Assembly: GCA_017795085.1 (NCBI GenBank)
Contig: CP051246.1
Coordinates: forward strand, 1 to 64,000
DNA: 64,000 nt
Direction of reading: 5' to 3'
Source: Salegentibacter sp.
Lineage (GTDB): Bacteria > Bacteroidota > Bacteroidia > Flavobacteriales > Flavobacteriaceae
The translations under genes and the position numbers were made by a program. The notes below the pieces were generated by a model. That model saw nothing but the letters and a program-made list of their open reading frames with translations, did no database searches and was not told the origin of the DNA. This document shows positions 8,546-17,292 of this stretch, piece by piece; within the stretch, counting starts at the first letter, position 1; each line of letters starts with the position of its first letter.

Positions 8546-10083
8546 ATGATAAAAAAAATAATTTTAGGAATATGCCTTTCGGGAACATGTTGCCTCTCGG
8601 CACAGAAAATGGTTAGCGGAGTAGTTTTTGAAGATGCCAATGAAAACGGTAAAAAAGAACGTCGCGAAAAGGGGGTTGGAAAAGTAGCCGTAACCAACGG
8701 AAAAGAAGTGGTGCTGACCAATAAAAGTGGCAGGTACGAATTGCCCGCTAATGAGGATATGATTATTTCGGTAATAAAGCCATCGGGCTATGTGGTAGCA
8801 ACAAATCCTGATAACCTACCGCAATTTTTCCGGGAGTGGAGCCTACCGGGAAATTACCTAAATCGATCGATTTTGGTTTAATACCTTCTGAAGAAAAAGA
8901 GGAGTTTACCACCCTAATTTTTGGCGATCCGCAGCCATATACAAAAGAAGAGGTCGATTTTTTTGTAAAAGGGATAGTTGCTGAAGTTGAAAATATAGAA
9001 AATGTACCTTTTGGGCTTAGCCTTGGAGACCTGGTAGGGAATAATCTCGATTTGTTTAACCCTTATACACAGGCTGTAAAAAAAGCGGGAATTCCATGGT
9101 ACAATTTGCTGGGAAATCACGATATCAATTTTGATGTAGAAGAAGATAAATATTCTGATGAAACTTACGAAGCTCATTTTGGCCCGGCCAATTATGCATT
9201 CAATTATGGAAAAGTCCACTTTATAGTTTTAGATGATGTGTTATATCCCGATCCCAGGGATGGCAAAGGCTATCAGGGTGGATTTAGGAGTGATCAACTT
9301 CAGTTTATAAAAAATGATCTGAAACACGTGCCTGAAGATCATTTGGTGGTTTTGGCTATGCACATTCCGCTTAGTGAGCCCGAAGGAAGAGATACTTTTA
9401 GAGATGAAGATCGGGAAGAACTGTTTGAGCTCCTGAAAAATCATCCCAATACCCTTTCACTTTCAGCACATACGCATATTCAACGTCAGGATTTCTTCAG
9501 TAAAGAAGATGGGTGGCAGCAGGACAAACCGCATCACCATTATAATGTAGGAACAACTTCTGGCGATTGGTATTCGGGGAAATTAGACGATGCCGGAATC
9601 CCTATTTCAACTATGCGTGATGGAACGCCAAAAGGTTATGCTTTTATCAATTTTGACGGTAATTCTTATGATATCGATTATAAAGTTGCCGGCAAACCAG
9701 CCAACTACCAAATGGAGGTTTTTGCACCGAAGGTAGTGGCTAATAACCGTAGAACTAAAGCCGGAATTTATGTGAACTTTTTTATGGGCACTAAAGGAGA
9801 TGAGGTGCTTTATCGGGTTGATGATGGGGATTGGAAGCCGATGCGTTACGTGGAAGATTACGACCCTTCTTATGTTGAGAAAATTTATGAATGGGATTTA
9901 ACTGAAGAATTGATGCCCGGGCGTCGCGGATCCAATCCTGTAAAAACCGAACACCTTTGGAGGGGTAATATTCCGGTAAACCTGGAAACAGGAGAACATA
10001 AAATCGAAATAAAAGCTAACGATATGTTCGGGAAAACGCATACTGCCGAAACTTCTTATAGACTGGAGGAACCGGCAAAATAA
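8546..10083 (+). pseudogene. Calcineurin-like phosphoesterase, disrupted by frameshift/deletion near 8825-8840
   Basis: Two frames make up one gene. Frame one (8546-8881) has a signal peptide ending near LSAQ, then the N-terminal beta domain of this family, through KPSGYVV and NLPQF. Frame two (open from 8821, usable GTG at 8836) continues with PGVEPTGKLPKSIDF and the full catalytic domain: GDPQ, GDLVGN, GNHD, AMHIPL and SAHTHI supply the metal ligands, followed by the family C-terminal domain. Family members usually have a dozen or more residues between NLPQF and PTG. Here the frames meet at a run of five T (8825-8829) with those residues absent, so a small out-of-frame deletion is likely. 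The catalytic part could still be translated from GTG 8836, but without a signal peptide. The role is presumably periplasmic phosphoester hydrolysis. Confidence 0.75.
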
Positions 10084-10185
10084 TTTTTAAAATCCCACTT
10101 TATGGGGAAAATTTGTGTTTAGTTTGTAACAGCCTGCCCATGTTCTCTTTGTTTTTGGGTGGGCTTTTCTTTAAATTTTTAAAAA

Positions 10186-11121
10186 ATGAAATTATTAAAA
10201 ATTTTAGGTCTTGCGGTATTGTTGTTTGCTGCATGTAAGAATGAGGCTTCTAAAAAAGAAGATACAGTAAAGCAGAAAATTGAAATTAAACAGGTGGAAG
10301 TCCAGGGTCATCGTGGCGATCGTGGAAATTTTCCTGAAAATTCTATCCCTGCATTTATAAGTGCTGTTAAAAAAGGGGTTGAGGTGTTGGAGCTGGACGT
10401 GGTGATTTCCAAAGATAACAAAGTAGTGGTATCCCACGAGCCTTTTATGCATTCGCTGTATATGCTGAAGCCTAATGGTGATTCTATTTCAAAAGCCGAA
10501 CAGGAGAGTTATAACTTTTACGAAATGAAGTACGATAGCATCAAAACCTTTGATGCCGGATCAAAAGGGAACCGACTTTTCCCCGGGCAGCGGAAGCAAA
10601 AAACCTATAAACCGCTTTTAAGCGAAGTAATTGATTCAGTTGAAAATTATATTGCCGAAAATAATTTAGAGCCGGTGAAATATAATATCGAGATAAAATC
10701 TTCTGAAAGTAAATACGACAGCCATCAGCCCCAGCCTGAAGAATTTGTTAAGTTGGTAATGAACGTTATAGACCAGAGCGAAATAGGTAGCTTTAATTTA
10801 CAATCTTTTGATGTGAATATTTTAAATGAAATTAGCAATCAATTTCCTGAAGTAGAAACCGCTTATTTAGTGGCTGCTGAAGGAATTGAGAAAAACCTGG
10901 ACTTGCTGAAGTATAGTCCCGAAATTTACAGCCCGCATTATGGTCTGGTGAAAGACAGCGCTTTTATAGATTCTATAGATCAAAAAAATATGCGTTTAAT
11001 TCCCTGGACAATAAATGATACCGCGGATATTAACAACATGCTAAACCTGGGCGTAGACGGAATTATTACCGATTATCCGGAACGGGTTTTAGAGAGAAGA
11101 CAATCGTTTTTAAATCAGTGA
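10186..11121 (+). CDS. Glycerophosphodiester phosphodiesterase family lipoprotein
   Basis: A 311-residue lipoprotein (lipobox FAAC, Cys17) with a GDPD TIM-barrel domain. Visible are the catalytic and metal residues: H42-R43 in GHRGDRG, E69 and D71 in ELDV, H84 in SHEP, and a later IEIKS strand. The C-terminal DGIITDYPERV motif is typical. It should hydrolyse glycerophosphodiesters to glycerol-3-phosphate and an alcohol at the cell envelope. It lies about 100 bases after the phosphoesterase and on the same strand as SusCD. With those genes it suggests uptake and breakdown of phospholipid headgroup derivatives or similar phosphodiesters. Confidence 0.9.
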   Translation: MKLLKILGLAVLLFAACKNEASKKEDTVKQKIEIKQVEVQGHRGDRGNFPENSIPAFISAVKKGVEVLELDVVISKDNKVVVSHEPFMHSLYMLKPNGDSISKAEQESYNFYEMKYDSIKTFDAGSKGNRLFPGQRKQKTYKPLLSEVIDSVENYIAENNLEPVKYNIEIKSSESKYDSHQPQPEEFVKLVMNVIDQSEIGSFNLQSFDVNILNEISNQFPEVETAYLVAAEGIEKNLDLLKYSPEIYSPHYGLVKDSAFIDSIDQKNMRLIPWTINDTADINNMLNLGVDGIITDYPERVLERRQSFLNQ

Positions 11122-11197
11122 TTTATGTAATTTGTGAAAAACAAGTTGAAAACTCATCTCAGACTTGTGTAAAAGCGGAGTTATAGCAACCTATCTT

Positions 11198-11205
11198 TAC
11201 TTTTG
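11198..11205 (+). promoter_or_regulatory. -7 element upstream of the cobalamin riboswitch
   Basis: TACTTTTG matches TAnnTTTG exactly and lies 14 bases before the aptamer closing stem. No TTG lies at the expected upstream spacing. Confidence 0.5.
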
Positions 11206-11218
11206 TAAAATTCTGCAA

Positions 11219-11326
11219 CCGAAAAGAATTGCCGTCCGGCGATAAAAAGGGGAATCGCGTGGAAATCGTGGGCTGTTGCGCAACTGTAAGTAACTTCGTT
11301 ACAAGCCAGGTTACCTTACTTTTCGG
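11219..11326 (+). promoter_or_regulatory. Cobalamin (B12) riboswitch aptamer
   Basis: The closing stem CCGAAAAG (11219-11226) pairs perfectly with CTTTTCGG (11319-11326). Inside are the conserved cobalamin-aptamer blocks in order: GGGAAT (about 11250), GGGCTG (11270-11275), GCGCAACTGTAA (11278-11289), a GTAAC/GTTAC hairpin, and the B12 box AGCCAGGTTACCT (11304-11316). The expression platform (11327-11437) has a TAAGTGA/TCACTTA hairpin inside a longer GCATAAAA...TTTTATGC pairing that ends at a short T run, so it could act as a weak terminator. It should repress the ribonucleotide reductase genes when B12 is plentiful. Confidence 0.88.
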
Positions 11327-11437
11327 AAAGACTTTTGCTTTCGCATAAAAAGTAAATGTCCCGGGCTTAAGTGATGTCTTCACTTACCGTGATACATTCT
11401 TTTATGCTTTTGAATTTAACCCAAAAACAAAAGTATT

Positions 11438-12230
11438 ATGAGTATTTTCGACAAACGACTTAATTATAAACCTTTTGAATATCCTGAAATTTTAAGCTTT
11501 ACCGAAGCGATTAACAAATCCTATTGGGTGCATTCGGAAATGTGAATTCCGTCATTCCGAAGCCTATTCGCGTTTGCTGGAAGTTTTGGGTTATAACAAC
11601 GAATTTGAACGACTTATAGAAACTCCTGTTATCAAAAAACGTATCGCCTATCTTTCTAACGCGCTGGCACATACAAAATCTGATAACAAAAAAGAATACG
11701 TGAGTTCTCTTATTTTGTTCTCTATCCTAATTGAAAATGTTTCCCTGTTTAGCCAGTTTGCCATTATCCTTTCGTTTTCGCGATTTAGAGGTGTGATGAA
11801 AAACGTGAGTAATATTATCGCATGGACTTCCGTAGATGAGCAGGTTCATGCTAATGCGGGAATCTATATTGTGAATAAAATAAAAGAGGAATTTCCCGAT
11901 TTCTTTGAGGAGAATTCCAAAGCCGATATTAGAAAAATCGTGGCCGATTCTATGGAAGTAGAGGCTGAAATACTCGACTGGATATTTGAAGATGGCGACC
12001 TTGATAATCTAAGCAAAACCGATTTACTAAACTTTATGAAATTCAGGGTAGATGATAGTTTGCAAAAAATAGGAATGGAAAAACTCTATCCTGAAGCCGC
12101 GCAGGGGAAGCAACCCCTTTTGTGGTTTGAAGAAGAAATTTTTGCTAATAGCCTTGATGATTTCTTTGCAAAACGCCCGGTAGATTATACCAAACACGAT
12201 AAGAGTATCACCGCCAACGATCTATTCTAA
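11438..12230 (+). pseudogene. nrdB: Class I ribonucleotide reductase small subunit, broken by internal deletion
   Basis: The gene starts MSIFDKRLNYKPFEYP at 11438 and runs to ...SYWVHSEM, then stops at 11543-11545. The rest resumes in another frame from 11541 with CEFRHSEAYSRLLEVLGYN and continues to the normal C terminus KHDKSITANDLF. By family comparison about 60 residues after VHSE are missing, including the first carboxylate metal ligand and its helix. The retained part has the EFRH, IEN and DEQVH metal-ligand motifs. A CGGAA/TTCCG inverted repeat sits at the junction. The protein resembles the flavobacterial class I beta subunits (possibly the Mn-using subclass Id). As sequenced it cannot form a complete dimetal site. 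Confidence 0.8.
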
Positions 12231-12290
12231 ATCTCTGAAAAATCAGGGATTTTCTCTCAAAACTGAATTAAAAAATTTAAAATTTTCCTT

Positions 12291-13973
12291 ATGGAAGTGC
12301 CTAGTAAACTCGAACCCCAAGTTGAAACTGAACGCCTGTGGTGGCTTAATGATGAAAGTCAGCAAATTTTAAATCGTGGCTATTTGTTAAAAGGTGAAAC
12401 TGCGCAATCGGCTATTGAACGTGTAGCTAATGCGGCAGCAAAACGCCTTTATAAACCCGAGCTAGCCGAAGCTTTTATTGAAATGATAGAACGCGGCTGG
12501 ATGAGTTTGAGTTCGCCAATATGGGCCAATATGGGAACCGAACGAGGGCTGCCTATTTCCTGTTTTAACGTATATGTGCCTGATAATATTGAGGGCATTA
12601 CGCATAAATTGGGCGAGGTAATTATGCAAACCAAAATTGGAGGAGGAACTTCTGGTTATTTCGGTGAGCTTCGTGGCCGTGGCAGCGCGGTAACCGATAA
12701 TGGTAAAAGTAGCGGTGCAACGAGTTTTATGAAACTTTTTGATACCGCCATGGATACCATTTCCCAGGGCGGTGTTCGACGGGGTGCTTTTGCAGCTTAT
12801 TTAGATATTGACCATCCCGATATTCGCGAGTTTCTGGAAATCAAAAACATCGGCAACCCCATTCAGAATTTATTCAACGGGGTTTGTGTACCCGATTACT
12901 GGATGCAGGAAATGATAGATGGTGATATGGAAAAAAGGGAAATCTGGGCTAAAGTTTTAGAGAGCAGGCAGCAGAAAGGACTTCCGTATATCTTTTTCAG
13001 CGATAATATTAACCGCAATAAACCGCAGGTATATAAAGACCAAAACCTGGGAATTTATTCTAGTAATTTATGTTCTGAAATCGCTTTGCCTTCCAGTAAA
13101 GACGAATCTTTTATTTGCTGTTTGTCTTCTATGAATTTAGAACTTTATGATGAATGGAAAGATACCGAAGCTGTAAAACTGGCCATTTGGTTCCTGGATG
13201 CCGTATTACAGGAATTTATTGCCAAAACCGAAGGAAATCACTACCTGGCTTCGGCAAATCGTTTTGCGAAACGCCATCGTGCCCTTGGTTTGGGCGTTAT
13301 GGGCTGGCATTCTTATTTACAGAAAAATATGATTCCCTTTGAAGGCATGGAAGCCAAAGGCTTAACCCATAAAATTTTTGAACATATTAATACAAAGGCC
13401 AAAAAAGCTTCGGCCGAGTTGGCACAAATTTATGGAGAGCCGGAAATCCTACAGGGTTACGGACAGCGAAATACCACGCTTATGGCCATTGCGCCAACCA
13501 CTTCTTCTTCGGCAATTTTGGGGCAAAGTTCTCCCGGGATTGAACCTTTCAGCAGTAATTATTATAAAGCCGGACTGGCAAAGGGCAATTTTATGCGAAA
13601 GAATAAGCACCTGAAGAAACTTTTGGAGTCTAAAGGTATAGACAACGAAGATATTTGGCGAAGTATTATGTTAAATCACGGTAGTGTACAACATCTTACT
13701 GAACTTACTGTTGAGGAAAAAGCCGTTTTTAAAACTTTTAAGGAAATCAGTCAGTTAGAGATTATTCAGCAAGCCTCCATTCGTCAGAAATTTATTGATC
13801 AGGCACAGAGTTTAAACTTAAACATCCCTTCAAATTTACCTGTTAGGGATGTTAATAAACTGATGATAGAAGCTTGGCAATTAGGCGTGAAAACCTTGTA
13901 TTATCAGCGTAGTCAAAGTGTTTCAAAAGAATTTATTTCAGAAATGGTAACCTGCGCCAGTTGCGAAGCTTAA
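12291..13973 (+). CDS. nrdA: Class I ribonucleotide reductase large subunit
   Basis: A 560-residue alpha subunit without an N-terminal ATP-cone, the short NrdA form. Active-site residues are intact: C91 in PISCFNVYV and C276 or C277 in FICCLSSMNL as the redox partners, N259-C261-E263 in NLCSEI as the thiyl-radical site, the YY pair in KTLYYQRSQS for radical transfer, and C-terminal CASCEA as the re-reducing cysteines. It starts 60 bases after nrdB under the same cobalamin riboswitch. The enzyme needs NrdB for its radical, so with nrdB broken it would be idle unless another beta subunit is supplied. Confidence 0.93.
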   Translation: MEVPSKLEPQVETERLWWLNDESQQILNRGYLLKGETAQSAIERVANAAAKRLYKPELAEAFIEMIERGWMSLSSPIWANMGTERGLPISCFNVYVPDNIEGITHKLGEVIMQTKIGGGTSGYFGELRGRGSAVTDNGKSSGATSFMKLFDTAMDTISQGGVRRGAFAAYLDIDHPDIREFLEIKNIGNPIQNLFNGVCVPDYWMQEMIDGDMEKREIWAKVLESRQQKGLPYIFFSDNINRNKPQVYKDQNLGIYSSNLCSEIALPSSKDESFICCLSSMNLELYDEWKDTEAVKLAIWFLDAVLQEFIAKTEGNHYLASANRFAKRHRALGLGVMGWHSYLQKNMIPFEGMEAKGLTHKIFEHINTKAKKASAELAQIYGEPEILQGYGQRNTTLMAIAPTTSSSAILGQSSPGIEPFSSNYYKAGLAKGNFMRKNKHLKKLLESKGIDNEDIWRSIMLNHGSVQHLTELTVEEKAVFKTFKEISQLEIIQQASIRQKFIDQAQSLNLNIPSNLPVRDVNKLMIEAWQLGVKTLYYQRSQSVSKEFISEMVTCASCEA

Positions 13974-13981
13974 AAGTGTTT

Positions 13982-14060
13982 GTGTCATCCTGAACTTGTT
14001 TCAGGATCTAATTTAAATGAGAGCTCCTCTCCCTCAGGGAGAGGCGGAGGTGAGGGGCTG
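13982..14060 (+). repeat. Two dispersed repeats in tandem
   Basis: The first unit (13982-14009) reads GTCATCCTGAACTTGTTTCA and continues as a palindrome; it may also serve as a terminator for nrdA. The second (14021-14060) is the CTCCTCTCCCTC...GGTGAGGG element, also found at 20158-20190 and 28002-28038. Confidence 0.65.
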
Positions 14061-14113
14061 AATATTCTAATGTATTTATTGCAATTACGGCCTGAAGCCC
14101 TTATTTTAGACAA

Positions 14114-14968
14114 ATGCAAATAGAAAATTTACAATCGGTAACCAGGCTTCAAAACGGGCTTAAAATGCCTGTTTTAGGGCTTGGTGTTTATAAGATGAGC
14201 GATAAGGAAGCCTTTTCTTCTGTTAAATTTGCTTTGGAAAACGGTTATCGACATATCGATACTGCCAGTTTTTACCAAAATGAAACTGCGGTTGGGAAAG
14301 CAATAAAAGAATCAGGGGTTCCTCGTGATGAGATTTTTGTTACCTCTAAAATTTGGATTACCGAACAGGGTTATGATGAAGCCAAACATGCTATAGAAAA
14401 CTCTTTGCAACGCCTGGATTCCAGTTATATAGATCTGTATTTAATCCATTGGCCTACACCGGGAAAATTTACCGAAAGCTGGAAGGCTATGGAAGAATAT
14501 TACAAAGCCGGGAAGTTAAAAGCCATTGGACTTAGTAATTGCTTGATCCATCAGATTGAGGAAATTCGAGTAATGGCAGCGGTAATGCCTATGGTACTTC
14601 AGAATGAATTTCATCCAAGGTTGGTGCAACAGGAGTTACTGGACTATTGCAAAAATCAGAATATTCAATATGAAGCTTGGGCTCCTTTAATGCGCGGACA
14701 AATTTTAGACCACAAAATCATTAAAAACCTTGCTGAAAAATATAGGAAAACGCCTGCGCAAATTGTCATTCGTTGGGATTTACAAAAAGGCGTGGTAACT
14801 ATTCCTAAAAGTGTACATGAAAACAGAATCATAGAAAATTCCCGGGTTTTTGATTTTCAACTTTCCGTAGAAGAAATCAAACAAATCGATGCCTTAGACC
14901 GCGAAGAACGAACCGGCGCCCACCCCGATGGTTTTATGGATTATTTTAGGGAAAAAGGAGAGATTTAG
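14114..14968 (+). CDS. Aldo/keto reductase
   Basis: A 284-residue cytosolic NADPH-dependent TIM-barrel oxidoreductase. The catalytic tetrad is complete: D49 (YRHIDTA), Y54 (SFYQNE), K79 (TSKIW) and H112 (LIHWP). The C-terminal cofactor-binding segment IPKSVHENRIIENSRVFDF is present. Length and motifs fit the AKR5 / 2,5-diketo-gluconate reductase-like group (YvgN, DkgA type) that reduces small aldehydes such as methylglyoxal. Both flanking gaps contain dispersed repeats, so it is likely transcribed alone. Confidence 0.9.
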   Translation: MQIENLQSVTRLQNGLKMPVLGLGVYKMSDKEAFSSVKFALENGYRHIDTASFYQNETAVGKAIKESGVPRDEIFVTSKIWITEQGYDEAKHAIENSLQRLDSSYIDLYLIHWPTPGKFTESWKAMEEYYKAGKLKAIGLSNCLIHQIEEIRVMAAVMPMVLQNEFHPRLVQQELLDYCKNQNIQYEAWAPLMRGQILDHKIIKNLAEKYRKTPAQIVIRWDLQKGVVTIPKSVHENRIIENSRVFDFQLSVEEIKQIDALDREERTGAHPDGFMDYFREKGEI

Positions 14969-15388
14969 TCAGTTGGCAGTTAGCAGTAGAGAATAAAATA
15001 TTTACGTCATTCGGGCCTTGAACCTTAATCTAATTTCCATTATAACTTTCTCGTAATTAATTAGCTTAAACTCCCGATAAATAGATCGGGGCAGGATCTG
15101 CATCAATCCCAATGCTTCGGCACAGGGTGACGATTGCTTTTTTAGGCAAAATAAGGTTGATTCATTCGTGAATTAGTGGCGTTTACTTCAGTTTTAAACC
15201 CTATACGCTAACACACCAAAACCTTCATCTATTTTTCTCAATTTTTAGACTTTAATTTTTAATATTTTAAAATAGATAGCATCCTTAATTCCTGTACTGA
15301 TAAAAATTATTAAAATTACGTAATTTAATACGTAAATATACTTAATTATCTATTTAAATTCCTAAATTGCGCTTACAATTAGGACGTT
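14969..15388. other. Intergenic region with a dispersed repeat, upstream of the Moco operon
   Basis: A 420-base gap. Bases 15071-15115 contain CCCGATAAATAGATCGGGGC followed by AGGATCTGCATCAATCCCAA. A related copy lies inverted at 43375-43425. The rest is AT-rich and ends in the moeA promoter region. No gene is seen. Confidence 0.6.
15313..15334 (+). promoter_or_regulatory. Paired TACGTA palindromes upstream of moeA
   Basis: AAATTACGTAATTT (15313-15326) is a perfect 14-base palindrome. A second TACGTA follows at 15329-15334, exactly 12 bases from the first core (15317-15322). The pair lies 55-75 bases before the start of the Moco operon, so it is a candidate operator. The binding factor is unknown. 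Confidence 0.35.
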
Positions 15389-16555
15389 ATGATTCAGGTA
15401 GATAAGGCATTGGAATTAATAGAATCCTCCACTTTTAGAATGGAGCCAACAATGGTTGCGCTTAATAATGCTGCTGGAATGGCATTGGCTTTTGATATCT
15501 ATTCCCCTATAAATATGCCACCATTCAGAAACTCGGCAATGGACGGCTATGCGGTAATTCTTAATGGTCGCTCTTCTTATAGGTTAAACACAGAACTCAA
15601 GGCAGGCGATAAAATTCAATTAAAACCCGGGGAAGCTACACGTGTTTTTACCGGGGCCGCTGTTCCTGAAAATGCCGATACGGTAATTATGCAGGAATGG
15701 GCACAGCCAAACAGCGATACCGTAGAATTTATAAAAAAGCCGAAAAAATACGCAAATATACGTAAGGAAGGCGAGCAGTTAAAAGCCGGGGAATTGGTTT
15801 TTAAAAGGGGAACCGTACTAAATGAGGCTGCAATAGGCTTGCTGGCAGGTCTTGGTATTAGTTCGGTTGAGGTTTATGCAAACCCAAAAGTGGGAATATT
15901 GGTTACCGGTAACGAATTACAGCAACCAGGCGGACCCCTGCAGCCCGGCTGTATTTACGAGAGCAACGCTTTAATGTTAGAGGTAGCCTTAAAAAAAGCC
16001 GGAGTTCATAAGATTCATACTTACCGGGTTAAAGACGATTTAAAAAGCACTACACAAAAAATAAACGAAGCTTTACAAGAAAATGATTTGCTGCTAATTT
16101 CCGGCGGTATTTCTGTAGGGGATTATGATTTTGTAAAGCTGGCGCTGGAAAGCAACCGTGTTAAAGAGGTGTTTTATAGAGTAAAGCAAAAACCGGGAAA
16201 ACCTTTATGGTTTGGGAAAAAAGATCAGAAGATAGTGTTTGCCCTGCCCGGAAACCCGGCTTCGAGTTTAAGCTGTTTTTATGTATATGTGCTACCCGCC
16301 CTCAAAAAAATGACCGGAAAACCTTTTAAAATCAACTATAAAATAGCGATTTCAGCAGAAAAAATTACCAAACCGCTAGGGAAAACATTGTTTCAAAAAG
16401 CAATAGTGGAAAACGGAAAATTAAGTGTTTTAAAGGGGCAATCTTCGTCAATGTTACATTCTTTTGCTTTAAGTAATGCCTTGGCTTGTGTTCCTGAAAA
16501 TAAAGAAGAAATCCCGGAAAACGGGGAAGTTGAATATATTGAATTAAACCTGTAA
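15389..16555 (+). CDS. moeA: Molybdopterin molybdenumtransferase
   Basis: A 388-residue MoeA. It inserts molybdate into adenylated molybdopterin, the last step of Mo-molybdopterin synthesis. Visible signatures are NSAMDGYAV (48-56), FTGAAVPENADTVIMQE (about 89-105), the MoCF-binding core LISGGISVGDYDFV and ALPGNPASS, and the C-terminal MoeA domain IV. It is the first gene of a tight operon. Its stop overlaps the next start as TAATG (16553-16557), so translation is coupled to the permease. Confidence 0.95.
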   Translation: MIQVDKALELIESSTFRMEPTMVALNNAAGMALAFDIYSPINMPPFRNSAMDGYAVILNGRSSYRLNTELKAGDKIQLKPGEATRVFTGAAVPENADTVIMQEWAQPNSDTVEFIKKPKKYANIRKEGEQLKAGELVFKRGTVLNEAAIGLLAGLGISSVEVYANPKVGILVTGNELQQPGGPLQPGCIYESNALMLEVALKKAGVHKIHTYRVKDDLKSTTQKINEALQENDLLLISGGISVGDYDFVKLALESNRVKEVFYRVKQKPGKPLWFGKKDQKIVFALPGNPASSLSCFYVYVLPALKKMTGKPFKINYKIAISAEKITKPLGKTLFQKAIVENGKLSVLKGQSSSMLHSFALSNALACVPENKEEIPENGEVEYIELNL

Positions 16556-17292
16556 TGCTATACCCCGACCTCAACATAGTATTTCTGTTTGTTCTTGTTA
16601 TGGTTTCATTTACGTATGCAGTAGTGGGGCACGGCGGGGCGAGCGGTTATTTGGCGCTTATGGCTATTTGCGCGTTTCCGGTAAGCTTTATGAAACCTAC
16701 TGCACTGGTGCTGAATGTGGTGGTTTCGGGGGTAGCATTTTTATTTTTCAGAAATGAGAGTTTTAACTGGCGTTTGTTTTTATGGCTGGTTGCAGGTTCG
16801 GTACCGGCTGCCTTTATAGGAGGATCTTTAAGTGTTCCGGTTTATCTGTTTAAATTGATTTTAGGCGGGTTTCTACTGGTAGGTGCCTTGCGTATTTCCG
16901 GTTTCTTCGGAAAAGAAAAAAGTAGCATTATAAAACCAAAAAGTATTGTAGTAGTTGCCACCGGAATTATTATCGGCTTACTATCGGGAATGATAGGAAT
17001 TGGCGGCGGGATTATTCTGAGCCCGCTTATTGTGCTTTTAGGCTGGGGAAGTTTAAAAGAGGCCGCTGCGATTTCAGCTTTGTTTATTTTCCTGAATTCT
17101 TTATCCGGCCTTACCGGATTTTTCTCTCAAGACGAATCTATTCCTTTAGAGACTTTCTGGTTTATACCTGCGGTGATTGTTGGTGGAAGCCTGGGCGCTT
17201 ATTTCGGAAGTCAAAGAATTCCAGCTATCGGACTTAAATATATCCTTTCGGGAGTATTGGCATTGGCTTCTTTAAAACTGGTTTTATTATGA
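16555..17292 (+). CDS. TSUP (TauE/SafE) family membrane permease
   Basis: A 245-residue inner-membrane protein with seven to eight hydrophobic segments. It has the two-fold TSUP layout: VVGHGGASGYLAL near residue 23 and GMIGIGGGIILSP near 140 are the paired glycine-rich motifs. The family moves sulfur oxyanions and organosulfonates. The gene overlaps moeA before it (TAATG) and mobA after it (ATGA), so it is made together with Moco enzymes. No modABC genes are visible, so it may carry molybdate, or sulfite or another oxyanion linked to a molybdoenzyme. That is inference from context. Confidence 0.85.
   Translation: MLYPDLNIVFLFVLVMVSFTYAVVGHGGASGYLALMAICAFPVSFMKPTALVLNVVVSGVAFLFFRNESFNWRLFLWLVAGSVPAAFIGGSLSVPVYLFKLILGGFLLVGALRISGFFGKEKSSIIKPKSIVVVATGIIIGLLSGMIGIGGGIILSPLIVLLGWGSLKEAAAISALFIFLNSLSGLTGFFSQDESIPLETFWFIPAVIVGGSLGAYFGSQRIPAIGLKYILSGVLALASLKLVLL

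Noticed and set aside
8836..8881. Overlap of the two phosphoesterase frames as programmed frameshifting
   Set aside because: There is a run of five T, but no classic slippery heptamer or downstream structure was seen, and the missing linker residues point to a deletion instead.
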